NCBI GenBank assembly: GCA_036490215.1
Contig: DASXEH010000069.1
Location: 124,001 to 188,000 of the forward strand
From: JASHSH01 sp036490215
Lineage (GTDB): Bacteria; Pseudomonadota; Alphaproteobacteria; Rhodospirillales; Magnetospirillaceae
DNA: 64,000 bases
Direction: 5' to 3'
In this document: positions 44,313 to 54,096 of the stretch, in pieces
Position numbering within the stretch: position 1 is the first letter of the stretch
Layout of the letters: the number at the start of each line of letters is the position of its first letter
Position numbers and translations under genes: made by a program
Notes under the pieces: generated by a model
Database searches by the model: none
Seen by the model: the letters and a program-made list of their open reading frames with translations, nothing else
Told to the model about the DNA's origin: nothing

Positions 44313-46349
44313 TTAGCGCGCACCGCTGATCCATGCCGCGCAGCAGCGTGCGATCACATCCATGGCGGCGGCGCTGCGCAGCGCCAGCCGCTGGTGCGCC
44401 GGTTCCGAGAATGTCGAAGCCATCGCCAAAGCGGCTTTAGCGGCTTGGGCCATGGTCGCGCCGCCACTTTCGGTGATGCCGGCTGTGCTGAAGTCTTCGA
44501 GGGCGCGACGGATGACGGCCGCCAGAGGTTCTGGCACCGGCAGCAGGCGCGAGCGCGCGAAAGACTGCAGGCGCAACAGATCCAGGCCGATATCCAAGGT
44601 CAGCAGGCAACGACGCAGGACGAGCGACGACATACGTCCCGGCACCCGCGCCATCGCCGAGCGGTTCAACATATCGTACATCCGCGCTTCCCATTTGTGG
44701 GGCAGCGGACGCCAGCGTCCGGTGGCGAGTTCCGCCAGGGCGTCGGACATCGTCGCCTGGAGGTGGCGTTCGCGGGCGACGGCACCGGTCAAGGGCACGA
44801 CGAAAGCGAGATAGGCAAAGCCGATACCGGCGGCCAGCGCCGATGCTTGTTCGATGGCGGAACTCAAACTGACCAGAGCGGGCCCTGCGCCCAACATCAG
44901 ACCGGTGAAGTTGGCGTTGAAGTCCATCGCCGGTGGGAATCGATTCGCCAGTCCGATGGCGCCGATGAAAGTCAGCACCGCAACCGCGACGAAAACCGGA
45001 ATCTCGCCATGGGTACCTGTGCTCGGGATTGCATGCCACAGGATGAAGATCGTTGCCGCGATGCCGACACCGAAAGCAAAGCGCGCGATGCCGGTCGTCG
45101 GCCTGGGCTGCACGCCGAACAGCAGGCATGCGACCGAGGTGAAGATGAACGCGAAGGCACCGCCCGCCCAATTGAGATAGTGCCAGAGAAGGCCAATGGC
45201 GAGCGTTGCGAGGGCTGCGCGGGAACCGATGCTGATGCTGCTGCGCCAATCGCCGTGGATGGCGAGCGCTGCCGGCGCGAAGGCCGAGGGCTTGCCGCCG
45301 AGGAAATCGAGATCGCGCGTGATGCGATCCAGGCCATCGGCCAGATCGTTGACGCGTTCACCGAGGGCGCTGGGCACGATGTCCAGATCGTCGCTGATTT
45401 CCGCATGCGACAGGACATGAGCTGCCGCTTGCAGGGCGGCGATCTCACCCGTCGGCAATCCCCCCGCGGCGATCGTTTTGGCGGCCCCCGTCATCTGAGC
45501 GCGGACATCCGCCATCGCCGGTAGAGGCGAGAGGGCGCCGAGGCGCCGCACCGCGCGTGCCGATGCGACCAATGACAACTCCGCCGCAGTCAGCCTTCGG
45601 ATCGCGGGTAGCCGTTGGCGGATGGTCGATGATTCGAAGGCGGCATACTCGCAGGCCGACTCGAAATCACTCAATCCCATCCACAGATCGCGATTGGGCG
45701 TGGTGCCCGCCGGCGTGGGATTGACTTCGGAGATCAGCGCGGCCGCCCAGCGGACGGTACGGGCCACCAATTGCCGCGCGTCCTGCTGCAAACGCTTTTC
45801 GTCGATCGGCTCAGCGAACAGGAAAGCGAAGAATGCCGATGACGCGATGCCGACCAGCACAAGGGCAAGGCGGATGATTGCTGCATCGAATGCATGTCCC
45901 TCGGGTTCTTCGAGGCCGACGACGGCGACGATCGTTGCCGTATAACCGGCCAGCTGTGCCACATAGGCTTGAAAACGGCGGAAGCGGCTGGCCGCCATGG
46001 CGCAGAGGCCAACCCAGACCGTCAGCGCGACGATGAAGATCGTGGGATAGCTGGCCAGAGGGAGCGCGACCAAGGCGGCACCCGCGCCGATCAGCGTACC
46101 CAGGGTGCGGAAGAAGGCTTTCGGCAGAATCGTACCGCGATCGGGCACGGCCAGCACCCAGGCGGTGATGGCGCTCCAATACGCCTGGTGGAAACCCAGG
46201 GCCATGCTGATCGCCACGGCGACTGCCGCTGCGGCCGTGGTCCGCGCTGCAAAGCGCAGGGCGCGGCCATCGGGCTTGAAGGCGGCAACCATATCGGCGC
46301 CGCTATACCCGACGATGCGGAAGTGCTTCAGGGTCTCGCGAATGGGCAC
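44313..46349 (-). CDS. FUSC-family (fusaric-acid-resistance-like) membrane protein
   Basis: 678 residues. Two membrane blocks of about five or six helices each (residues ~35-180 and ~375-520) separated by a cytoplasmic domain, with a C-terminal soluble part; this is the FUSC/AaeB layout of aromatic-acid exporters. The ISMALGFHQAYWSAITAWVLA segment is typical. No membrane-fusion partner is adjacent. Confidence 0.85.
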   Translation of the reverse strand: MPIRETLKHFRIVGYSGADMVAAFKPDGRALRFAARTTAAAAVAVAISMALGFHQAYWSAITAWVLAVPDRGTILPKAFFRTLGTLIGAGAALVALPLASYPTIFIVALTVWVGLCAMAASRFRRFQAYVAQLAGYTATIVAVVGLEEPEGHAFDAAIIRLALVLVGIASSAFFAFLFAEPIDEKRLQQDARQLVARTVRWAAALISEVNPTPAGTTPNRDLWMGLSDFESACEYAAFESSTIRQRLPAIRRLTAAELSLVASARAVRRLGALSPLPAMADVRAQMTGAAKTIAAGGLPTGEIAALQAAAHVLSHAEISDDLDIVPSALGERVNDLADGLDRITRDLDFLGGKPSAFAPAALAIHGDWRSSISIGSRAALATLAIGLLWHYLNWAGGAFAFIFTSVACLLFGVQPRPTTGIARFAFGVGIAATIFILWHAIPSTGTHGEIPVFVAVAVLTFIGAIGLANRFPPAMDFNANFTGLMLGAGPALVSLSSAIEQASALAAGIGFAYLAFVVPLTGAVARERHLQATMSDALAELATGRWRPLPHKWEARMYDMLNRSAMARVPGRMSSLVLRRCLLTLDIGLDLLRLQSFARSRLLPVPEPLAAVIRRALEDFSTAGITESGGATMAQAAKAALAMASTFSEPAHQRLALRSAAAMDVIARCCAAWISGAR

Positions 46350-46437
46350 GGTTCTGGCGCGCTCTGTTGGACATCGGCCGCTCGGGCCGCACCCAAAACC
46401 GTAGCGTCAGAGCGGAGGGTAGTCTAGACGGGCGTGA

Positions 46438-46764
46438 TCAGATGCCGGGCCGCGTTTGCAGCAAGCGGACTGATGCACCGCCGAACTCCAGTGGCCCGCC
46501 CAACCCGACCAGAGCGACGCAATAGTCGTCGGGGTCGGCAGTCGGCTTGTGACGCACCCCGACGTCGTTGGCCGTGAAGTCGCCGGCCTCGAATCGGATG
46601 GCGCCGTCGTTATAACCGCCTTCCAGGATCACATTCATCTCCGCGCCGGAATGGCCGTGATAAGGCAAGGCCGAGCCAGGCGCGATGCGCAATAGGATTG
46701 CTGAAGCACCGGATGCGCCGCGCCGCTTGATCGGGCTGTAGCTAATACCCGGGCCCAGGGGGCG
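46438..46764 (-). pseudogene. ChrR-type cupin fragment, apparently broken at its 5' end
   Basis: The cupin core is intact (LPYHGHSGAEMNVILEGGY, then AGDF and the late GGPLEFGG). The only normal start in frame is a TTG at 46692, yet the frame upstream still encodes family-like sequence (PLGPGISYSPIKRRGASG) up to a TGA at 46765-46767. No canonical start precedes that conserved part. A GTG in the next frame (gtggctgac) suggests a one-base frameshift in the c/g-rich run at about 46750-46765. The zinc-binding anti-sigma domain of full ChrR is absent. Confidence 0.5.
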
Positions 46765-46795
46765 TCAGCCACTATCGGCTGCGCCCAGTCTCGTC

Positions 46796-47962
46796 TTAGC
46801 GCAGCGGTTCGAGAATGCTGACGAAGTTGGCGACCGCCGCGCCGCCCATATTGAACAGGCCGGCCAGTTTCGCGTTTGGAATCTGAATCCCGCCGGCGGT
46901 GCCGGTCAACTGCATCGCGCTCAGCACATGCATCGACACACCCGTCGCGCCGATCGGATGGCCCTTCGCCTTCAGCCCGCCCGAAGGATTGACCGGCAGC
47001 TTGCCGGTCTTCTCCACCCAGCCTTCATCGATAGCGCGTGCACCATGCCCGGCCGGTACCAGGCCCATCGCCTCGTATTCGATCAACTCGGCGCTGGTGA
47101 AGCAGTCGTGCGTTTCGACGACATCGAGGTCGTTCACCGTCACGCCGGCCTCGGCATAGGCGCGGCGCCACGCTTCGGCAGGACCCTCGAAGGCGACGAT
47201 GTCGCGCTTGGACATGGGCAGGAAGTCGTTCACTTGCACAGCAGCGCGGAACACGACAGCTTTCTTCGAGCCGAGTGCCGTGTCGACATCGGACAGCACC
47301 GCCGCGGCCGCGCCATCCGTGATCAGGGAGCAGTCGGTGCGGCGCAGGGGGCCGGCGGTCAGCGGATTCTTTTCCGACACCGTGTTGCAGAACTCGAAGC
47401 CGAAATCCTTCTGCATCTGCGCCAAGGGATTGGAGACAGCATTCTTGTGATTCTTGGCGGCGATGCGCGCCAAGCTCGCCGACTTGTCGCCATAGCGCTG
47501 GAAGTAGAGTTGAGTGATCTGGCCGAACACGCCAGCAAAGCCACCTTCGATCGTGCCATCCTCGGGCAGATAGCTCGCCTTGATCAGGATGTCGCCCATC
47601 TGTTGGGTGCTGACTTCGGTCATCTTCTCAACGCCGACCACCAGCACACGGCGCGCCTTCTTTGCCTCGATCAGGTTGATGCCTTGGTGGATGGCCGCTG
47701 ATCCGGTGGCGCAGGCATTTTCGACACGTGTGGCCGGTTTGAAGCGCAGGGCAGGGCTGGCCTGAAGCACGAGCGACGATGTGAATTCTTGGCGCACCAT
47801 CCCGGCATTCATCGTGCCGATGTAGATCGCGTCGATGTCCTTCGGCTCAACGCCGGCATCGGCCATCGCGTCGGTGGCCACGCGCACCACCAGGCTTTCG
47901 ATCGTCTCGTTTTCGAGCTTGCCGAATTTCGAATGGGCCCAGCCGACGATGCATGCGGTCAT
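46796..47962 (-). CDS. Thiolase-family protein (SCP-x / lipid-transfer type)
   Basis: 388 residues. Nucleophile Cys in VENACATGSAAIH, His in ETHDCF and the GHPIGATG loop; the second Cys of biosynthetic thiolases is not in its usual place (FNMGGAAVAN), which fits the SCP-x branch. This branch thiolytically cleaves branched or sterol-side-chain 3-ketoacyl-CoA. No partner MaoC/OB-fold protein is adjacent. Confidence 0.87.
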   Translation of the reverse strand: MTACIVGWAHSKFGKLENETIESLVVRVATDAMADAGVEPKDIDAIYIGTMNAGMVRQEFTSSLVLQASPALRFKPATRVENACATGSAAIHQGINLIEAKKARRVLVVGVEKMTEVSTQQMGDILIKASYLPEDGTIEGGFAGVFGQITQLYFQRYGDKSASLARIAAKNHKNAVSNPLAQMQKDFGFEFCNTVSEKNPLTAGPLRRTDCSLITDGAAAAVLSDVDTALGSKKAVVFRAAVQVNDFLPMSKRDIVAFEGPAEAWRRAYAEAGVTVNDLDVVETHDCFTSAELIEYEAMGLVPAGHGARAIDEGWVEKTGKLPVNPSGGLKAKGHPIGATGVSMHVLSAMQLTGTAGGIQIPNAKLAGLFNMGGAAVANFVSILEPLR

Positions 47963-48124
47963 GACGCGTCTCCTCGAAATCTCTCACTCACTTTATGATA
48001 AGTGCATATACACCTTTTTTGATATTTCGGTCAAGATCGAGTGCGCTGGGTCGCGCCGGCCTCACGGATAACCCTTTGGATTTCGACAATTTTTAGATCC
48101 GCGCCACATAGGCGTCCCCATCCA

Positions 48125-49576
48125 TCAGCGAACAGGGTCGATCGGCGTCGCGATGCCCAGGCGCGCTTCGACGATCTCGGCCGCGTCGAGGGCCAGATCC
48201 TCGCGGAAACGGGGCGCGATAATCTGCACACCGAGCGGCAAGCCGTGTGGTGCGTCGGGTGCGGATGTCGTTCCGGTTGGAACCGCAACCGCGGGTAGAC
48301 CCAGGAGGTTGACGGTGGTCATCAGCGCCTGAGCGGCCAGCAGATGGCGCATCGTATCTTCGTCGCGCGTCTCGAAGCCGATCTCGACCGGCAGATCCCC
48401 CGAACAGGGCCCAACGATCAGCGGGTATTGCGCGAGGAACTGATCCCAAGCCTGGCGATGCGCCATGACCGCGGCCATCGCGTCCTGATAGTCGACTTGA
48501 TCCTGCGTGCGTGGCGCGACATCGAGGAACAATTGCACATGACGCACCAGACCCGGATCGCCCAGTTTGCGGAACACATCCATCACACGATTGCGGATAT
48601 CGGCCGCGCTGAGCTTGGCGCGCAAATGCGATGCCGCTTCGATCGACGGCGGCTGCACTTGCTCGACAGCGTAACCCGCTTCAGCGAGCACCTTGCCTGT
48701 CTGCAGCACCGCATCGCGGATCGCGGGATGGACGAACAGGCCCGGCGATTCGGTGACCAGCGCGACCTTGATCGGTCTCGGCGGCGGCGGGCCGTCGAGT
48801 GGCGCCGGCACCCAGAGCGGATCGCGCGCATCGCCGATGCTCATGGTCGCCAGGCCGACGCGCAGATCGCGCACATGCCGCGCCAACACACCGTTCACCG
48901 CGATCAGATTGGCGAACAGCGGGATGGCGCCCATCGCCGTGCTGTTATGGCGCGGCACGCGGCCTTGCGTCGGGCGAATGCCGGCTACGCCACAGCACAT
49001 GGCCGGATAGCGGATCGAGCCGCCGAGATCGCTGCCATGCGCCAATGCGCCGATGCCCACCGCGAGTGCCGCCGCCGCGCCGCCCGACGAGCCACCGGGC
49101 GTGCGCGTGCGTGTCCAGGGATTCCAGGTTCGACCATAGACAGCATTGTCGGTATCCCAGCGGGAGGAAAAGGCAGGCGTATTGGTGCGGCCGATGATGA
49201 TCGCGCCGGCATTCCGCCAATTGGTGACGATCGGGCTGTCTTCAGTGGCGATGCGCGTCTTGAAAGCGGCAACGCCGTCCACCGTCGCGCGGCCTTTCTG
49301 ATCGGCGAGATCCTTGATCGTGACCGGCACGCCATGCAGCGGTCCGAGGGCTTTGCCGCGTTTCACCTTCGCATCGGCGGTGTCAGCGGCCTTCAGCGCC
49401 TCCTCGGCCTGGACATCGATGACAGCATTGATGGTCGGATTGACGGCGGCCAAGCGATCGAGGCTGGCTTGCACCGCGTCGCATGCGGAAATCTGCCGCT
49501 CGCGAATCGCCGCGGCTAGGTCGAGCGCGTCCCATCGCCAGAGCTCGGCGGGCAGATTGGCGCGAGTACCATCCAT
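48125..49576 (-). CDS. Amidase-signature-family amidase
   Basis: 483 residues from ATG 49576 (ribosome site gaggtt). Ser-Ser-Lys triad: Lys in TIKDLAD, Ser in the GGSSGG loop, and Ser in GSDLGGSIRYPA. It hydrolyses an amide in the cytosol. It lies 24 bases beyond a terminator that closes the peptide-ABC operon, so read-through or its own promoter must drive it; a link to the imported substrate is plausible. Confidence 0.9.
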   Translation of the reverse strand: MDGTRANLPAELWRWDALDLAAAIRERQISACDAVQASLDRLAAVNPTINAVIDVQAEEALKAADTADAKVKRGKALGPLHGVPVTIKDLADQKGRATVDGVAAFKTRIATEDSPIVTNWRNAGAIIIGRTNTPAFSSRWDTDNAVYGRTWNPWTRTRTPGGSSGGAAAALAVGIGALAHGSDLGGSIRYPAMCCGVAGIRPTQGRVPRHNSTAMGAIPLFANLIAVNGVLARHVRDLRVGLATMSIGDARDPLWVPAPLDGPPPPRPIKVALVTESPGLFVHPAIRDAVLQTGKVLAEAGYAVEQVQPPSIEAASHLRAKLSAADIRNRVMDVFRKLGDPGLVRHVQLFLDVAPRTQDQVDYQDAMAAVMAHRQAWDQFLAQYPLIVGPCSGDLPVEIGFETRDEDTMRHLLAAQALMTTVNLLGLPAVAVPTGTTSAPDAPHGLPLGVQIIAPRFREDLALDAAEIVEARLGIATPIDPVR

Positions 49577-49588
49577 GCGCGAACCTCG

Positions 49589-49624
49589 AAAAAGAAAAGG
49601 GCGGGTGACCTGCGCCACCCGCCC
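49589..49624 (-). terminator. Rho-independent terminator of the ABC transporter operon
   Basis: On the minus strand a 9-bp perfect stem (gggcgggtg with cacccgccc; arms 49616-49624 and 49599-49607), 8-base loop, then ttttcttttt (49598-49589). It sits 25 bases after the binding-protein stop and 13 bases before the amidase ATG. Confidence 0.85.
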
Positions 49625-49648
49625 CGATTTATAGCCTATCTCGACTGG

Positions 49649-51142
49649 TCAGTCCCAATGAACGGCGGACAGATCGTTCGCGAACACCGGTGAGCTCTTC
49701 CAGAAGCCCTTCAGGCCCTTCTTGGTCACTACCACCTGCGGCAGAGCGAACAGGTAGACGTTGACCGCGTCCTTGGCCAGCAGCTTCTGCGCCGCTTCCG
49801 TCCACTTCTTGATGTCGGCATCGGCCGTCGAAGTGCTCAGGTTCTTGTAGATGTCCTGGAACTCCTTCGAGTCGTATTGGAAGTAGTAGTCGGGGTTGGC
49901 GTAGATGTTCAGGTCGCGCGGTTCGACATGGCTGATGATGGTCAGGTCGAAGTTGTGCGGGGCCTTGAGAACGTTGTCGAGCCACTGCGCCCATTCGACG
50001 TTCTCGATCTTGACGTTGATGCCGACCTTGCCGAGTTCGGCGGCCACCACTTCGCCGCTGTTGCGGGCATACGGTACCGGCGGCAGCTTCAGCGAAACCT
50101 CGAGCGGCAGTTGCACACCCGCTTCCTTCAGCAGCGCCTTGGCCTTGGCCGGGTCATAGGGATGCATCTTGGTCAGGTCGATGTAGTAGGGATCGGTCGG
50201 CGTGTAATGGCTGCCGATCAGCTTGCCATAACCGTTCACGGCGGCTTTGTTCACCGCTTCGCGGTCGATGGCATAGGCCATCGCTTCGCGAACGCGAACA
50301 TCGTCGAACGGCTTCTTCTTGTTGTTGGTCGAGATGATCGTCTTGCCTTCAGTCGAGCCGATCACGACGCTGAGGCGTGCATCGGCCTGCAGCTGCTTCA
50401 CCGAGTCGAAGTTGTTGAAGCGCGGGAAGGCGTCGACGTCGCCCGAAAGCACCGCCGCCGTCTGGGCCGCGGCATCATTGATGATGCGGAAAGTTGCTGT
50501 CTTGATCTTGATCTTGGCGGCATCGCGGAATCCGTCCCACTTCACCAGCTTGATCGACGAGCCCTTTACCCATTCGCCCAAGGTGTAGGGGCCAGTGCCG
50601 ACCGGCTTCGTCGCATCGGCGTCGGCGCTCTTCGGCTCCAGGATCACGCCCGTGTTTTCGCCCAGGTTGAACAGCAGATTCGGATTCGGGTCCTTGAGGT
50701 GAAGGACGACGGTCGAATCATCCGGCGTGTCGATCGCTGTGATGTTGGCGAACACCGCCTTTTCCTTGTTGGTGCTCTTCTCGGCGCCGTCGCGCTCGAA
50801 GGTGAACTTCACGTCGGCGGCAGTCAGCGCCTCGCCGTTCGAGAACTTCACGCCCTTCTTGAGATGGAAGGTATAGGTCTTCGCATCGGCGGCCACTTCG
50901 GGCTTGCCCTCGGCCAACAGCGGAACCACGCTGCCGTCGCCATCGATCTTCATCAGACCTTCGAAGATGTTGTAGTGCACGATCTCGCCGATCGCGGCGG
51001 CAGCGCCGGTGGTCGGGTCGAGGCCCGGCGGTTCCAGCGTCATGCCGATGACGATCGCGTCACTTTTTTTGGCGGCATGCGCGGCCAGCGGCAGCGCGGC
51101 CACGGCAACCGCGGCAAGCGCGATGTTCAGTTTTCTCACCAT
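49649..51142 (-). CDS. Peptide-type ABC transporter periplasmic binding protein
   Basis: 497 residues from ATG 51142 (ggggagag ribosome site), with a signal peptide (VRKLNIALAAVAVAALPLAAHA). SBP_bac_5 family: GMTLEPPGLDP, then EGKPEVAADAKTYTFHLKKGVKFS and RVREAMAYAIDREA are characteristic. It captures a peptide or similar solute for the four downstream-acting partners. No lipobox, so it is free in the periplasm. Confidence 0.92.
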   Translation of the reverse strand: MVRKLNIALAAVAVAALPLAAHAAKKSDAIVIGMTLEPPGLDPTTGAAAAIGEIVHYNIFEGLMKIDGDGSVVPLLAEGKPEVAADAKTYTFHLKKGVKFSNGEALTAADVKFTFERDGAEKSTNKEKAVFANITAIDTPDDSTVVLHLKDPNPNLLFNLGENTGVILEPKSADADATKPVGTGPYTLGEWVKGSSIKLVKWDGFRDAAKIKIKTATFRIINDAAAQTAAVLSGDVDAFPRFNNFDSVKQLQADARLSVVIGSTEGKTIISTNNKKKPFDDVRVREAMAYAIDREAVNKAAVNGYGKLIGSHYTPTDPYYIDLTKMHPYDPAKAKALLKEAGVQLPLEVSLKLPPVPYARNSGEVVAAELGKVGINVKIENVEWAQWLDNVLKAPHNFDLTIISHVEPRDLNIYANPDYYFQYDSKEFQDIYKNLSTSTADADIKKWTEAAQKLLAKDAVNVYLFALPQVVVTKKGLKGFWKSSPVFANDLSAVHWD

Positions 51143-51194
51143 GCTTACTCTCCCCTTTTCGCCACGGCCGGCGGCCGGGCCCTCGTAAATCTGC

Positions 51195-51228
51195 ATACTT
51201 TGTCAGTATAACTGGGCCTTATACCCAG
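51195..51228 (-). promoter_or_regulatory. Intercistronic hairpins before the binding-protein gene
   Basis: Two small inverted repeats lie in the 89-base gap after the second ATPase gene: ctggg/cccag at 51212-51228 and atact/agtat at 51195-51209. In ABC operons such hairpins often protect the binding-protein message and raise its level over the membrane components. No T-tract, so not a terminator. Confidence 0.4.
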
Positions 51229-51231
51229 CCA

Positions 51232-52257
51232 TCAAGCGTTAATTTCCGTTGGCGGTGCTTCGGCCATGACTTGCTCGGCGAAATGGCACGCCGCGAGATG
51301 GTTTTCCCGCACCGGTCGCAAGGCCGGCGTTTCGGCCCGGCAACGCGGCTGAGCATGATGGCACCGATCCGCAAAGGCGCAACCGGTGTTCGTGCCCAGT
51401 TGCACTTGGGGTGGCGGCACCGCGCGTCGCTCACGCTGCCGCGGCACGGGCTTCGGCACGGCTTCCAGCAAAGCACGGGTATAGGGATGGGCCGCCTCTT
51501 GAAACAGGGCTTGTGCGGGACCCTGTTCGACGACGCGGCCGCGATACATCACCGCCACCTCGTCGCAGACATGATCGACCACGGCCAGATCGTGGCTGAT
51601 GAACAGATAGGTGACGCCGAAACGCACCTGGAGATCGTTGAGCAGGTTGAGCACCTGCGCTTGCACGCTGACATCGAGCGCGCTGACCGGCTCATCGGCC
51701 ACGATCAGTTTGGGCCGCGTCAGCAGTGCTCGGGCGATGGCGATACGTTGGCGCTGGCCACCTGAGAACTCGTGCGGATATTTGTCCATGTCGGCGGCGC
51801 GCAAGCCCACCGAGTCGAGCATCTCGGCCACCTGTTTGCGCTGCTCGGCGGCACTGGTCTCGCCCAGCACCGCCAGCGGCTCAGCAACGACACGGGCCAC
51901 GGTCTGGCGCGGATCGAGTGAGCCATAGGGGTCCTGGAAGACCATCTGGAAATCGCGACGGGCGCGGCGCAGCTCCTCGCGCGACATCACGTTGATATCC
52001 TTACCGTCGATCAGCACGCGGCCACTGGTCGGCGGTTCGAGCGCCATCGCCAAACGCGCGAGCGTCGATTTGCCGGAGCCCGATTCGCCGACGACGCCGA
52101 GGCTGCGTCCCGCGTTGATCGTCAAACTGACGCCTTCGACGGCGCGTACAACGCCGGGCGCTTGGGTGAAATTTTCGCGCGGCAGGCGATAATGCCGCAC
52201 GACGTTGTCGAGCGTGAGCAGCGATGCGGTCATCACTTCTCGTCGCTCCGCACTCAT
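51232..52257 (-). CDS. Peptide-type ABC transporter ATPase (DppF/OppF-like)
   Basis: 341 residues from ATG 52257, which overlaps the stop of the preceding ATPase gene as ATGA; ATG 52233 is an alternative. Walker A GESGSGKST, signature SGGQRQRIAIARAL, Walker B LIVADEPVSALD, H-loop FISHDLAVVDH. The C-terminal extension has the cysteine cluster (GCAFADRCHHAQPRC) common in this subfamily. Confidence 0.93.
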   Translation of the reverse strand: MSAERREVMTASLLTLDNVVRHYRLPRENFTQAPGVVRAVEGVSLTINAGRSLGVVGESGSGKSTLARLAMALEPPTSGRVLIDGKDINVMSREELRRARRDFQMVFQDPYGSLDPRQTVARVVAEPLAVLGETSAAEQRKQVAEMLDSVGLRAADMDKYPHEFSGGQRQRIAIARALLTRPKLIVADEPVSALDVSVQAQVLNLLNDLQVRFGVTYLFISHDLAVVDHVCDEVAVMYRGRVVEQGPAQALFQEAAHPYTRALLEAVPKPVPRQRERRAVPPPQVQLGTNTGCAFADRCHHAQPRCRAETPALRPVRENHLAACHFAEQVMAEAPPTEINA

Positions 52258-53243
52258 CGCGCCACTGCCATATTTGCCAAGGCGACATCGAGGCGAATGC
52301 AGCGTGCGACATGATCGGGACCGACCGGCATGGCCGGCGGCGGTGTGGTACGGCACGCATCGATGACCAGACCGCAGCGGTCGGAGAAAGGACAACCGGT
52401 CGGCAGATCCGCCAGTTCCGGCACGGTGCCCGGAATCGTCTTCAGTTGTTCGCCGCGCGGCGCACCCAGTTTGGGCCGCGCCGCGAAGAGGCCTTGGCTG
52501 TAGGGATGGCCCATATGGCGAAATACTTCGGCGGTTGGGCCGCTTTCGACGACCGAGCCGCCATACATCACCATCATCCGTGCGGCGTTCTCGGCGATTA
52601 CGCCGAGATCGTGGCTGATCAGAATCAACGCCATGCCACTTTCCGCGACCAGTTCGCCGATCAGATCGAGAATCTGATTCTGGATGGTGACGTCGAGCGC
52701 CGTCGTCGGCTCGTCGGCGATCAAGATGTCAGGTCCGCAAGCGAGCGCCATCGCGATCGTCACGCGCTGCCGTTGCCCACCCGAGAGTTGATGCGGATAG
52801 GCGTCCACGCGCTTCGACGCGTCGGGCAGACCGACGCGGTCGAGTAGACGGATCACCTCGGCGCGCGCTGCGCCATGGGTGATGCAGCGATGGATCGTCA
52901 TCGGCTCGGCCACCTGCCGCCCGATCGTGTGCACCGGATTGAGCGCCGTCATCGGCTCCTGGAATACGAAGGCTATGCGGTTGCCGCGGATCTTGCAGAG
53001 TTCCGCTTCCGGCCGACCGACCAATTCGCGGCCGTCAAGGCGGATATGGCCTTCGACCTTGGCGCCTTCGGGTAGCAGACCGAGCAGCGAGAGTGCGGTG
53101 ATTGATTTCCCCGACCCCGACTCGCCGATCAGCCCCATCGTGTCGCCGCGCTCAAGTTGGAATGATACGCCGCGCACGGCCTGAGCCATGCCGCGCGAGG
53201 TGCGCAAGCTGACCTTCAAGTCTTCGACGTCGAGCAGTGCCAT
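52254..53243 (-). CDS. Peptide-type ABC transporter ATPase (DppD/OppD-like)
   Basis: 329 residues. Walker A GESGSGKSI, signature LSGGQRQRVTIAMAL, Walker B ILIADEPTTALD, and the C-terminal GCPFSDRC cysteine pair. It pairs with the DppF-like subunit. It begins one base after the permease stop. Confidence 0.94.
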   Translation of the reverse strand: MALLDVEDLKVSLRTSRGMAQAVRGVSFQLERGDTMGLIGESGSGKSITALSLLGLLPEGAKVEGHIRLDGRELVGRPEAELCKIRGNRIAFVFQEPMTALNPVHTIGRQVAEPMTIHRCITHGAARAEVIRLLDRVGLPDASKRVDAYPHQLSGGQRQRVTIAMALACGPDILIADEPTTALDVTIQNQILDLIGELVAESGMALILISHDLGVIAENAARMMVMYGGSVVESGPTAEVFRHMGHPYSQGLFAARPKLGAPRGEQLKTIPGTVPELADLPTGCPFSDRCGLVIDACRTTPPPAMPVGPDHVARCIRLDVALANMAVAR

Positions 53244-53244
53244 C

Positions 53245-54096
53245 TCAGCGGCTCCGCACCAGGCGGGGATCGAGCAGATCGCGCAGCCCGTCGCCGAGGA
53301 GGTTCAGGCCGAGCACGGCCAACATGATCGCGACGCCGGGATAGATCGCCAGCCACGGGGCATCGAACATATGCGCCTGGGCGTCGTTGAGCATGCGGCC
53401 CCAGGATGGGTGCGGCGGCTGCGTGCCGAAGCCGAGATAGGAAAGCGACGCCTCCCACAGGATCGCGTTGGCGAACTGGATCGTGCCTTGCACGGTCAGC
53501 GCGGAGAGGATGTTGGGCAGAACGTGGTCGATGGTGATGCGCGCGCGGCTCTTGCCGGCAGCGCGCGCGGCCGTCGTGTATTCGCGCGCCCAGATCGCTT
53601 TGGCCGAGGCTTGGGTCACGCGGGCAAAGATCGGGATGTTGAAAATACCGATGGCGATGATCGAGACGACGATGCCGGGACCGAAGACGGCCGTGAACAT
53701 GATCGCCGATAGGATGGCTGGGAAGGCAAAGGTGAGGTCGGAGAAGCGCATCACCAGTTCTTCGACCCAGCCACCCTCGGCAGTAGCGATCGCACCGAGG
53801 ATCATGCCGAGCGTCAGGCCAACGCCGACAGCGATCACGCCGACCATGATCGAGTTCTGCGCGCCGGCCATGGCAAGCGACAGTATGTCGCGGCCCAACT
53901 GATCCTGGCCGAACCAATGCCCGCCCGAAGGCTCTGCCAGCTTGGCAGCCATGTCGATCTCATAGGGCGAGTAGGGTGTCCAGATCAGCGAGACCAGCGC
54001 TACGAGAACAAGAAGGGCGGTCAGCCCCGCGCCGATCGCGAAACTCGGGTGGCGGAACGCGCGGCGAATCGCACCCGGGGCAATCGCAGCGGTCAT
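53245..54096 (-). CDS. Peptide-type ABC transporter permease (DppC-like)
   Basis: 283 residues from ATG 54096, overlapping the dppB-like stop as ATGA; the longer frame is the shadow of that gene. Six membrane helices, N-terminal GxDxxGRDxLS (FGQDQLGRDILS) and the EAA-type loop REYTTAARAAGKSRARI that meets the ATPases. Confidence 0.93.
   Translation of the reverse strand: MTAAIAPGAIRRAFRHPSFAIGAGLTALLVLVALVSLIWTPYSPYEIDMAAKLAEPSGGHWFGQDQLGRDILSLAMAGAQNSIMVGVIAVGVGLTLGMILGAIATAEGGWVEELVMRFSDLTFAFPAILSAIMFTAVFGPGIVVSIIAIGIFNIPIFARVTQASAKAIWAREYTTAARAAGKSRARITIDHVLPNILSALTVQGTIQFANAILWEASLSYLGFGTQPPHPSWGRMLNDAQAHMFDAPWLAIYPGVAIMLAVLGLNLLGDGLRDLLDPRLVRSR

Noticed and set aside
49877..51211. 444-residue plus-strand frame
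   Set aside because: Shadow of the binding-protein gene, whose family and signal peptide are clear.
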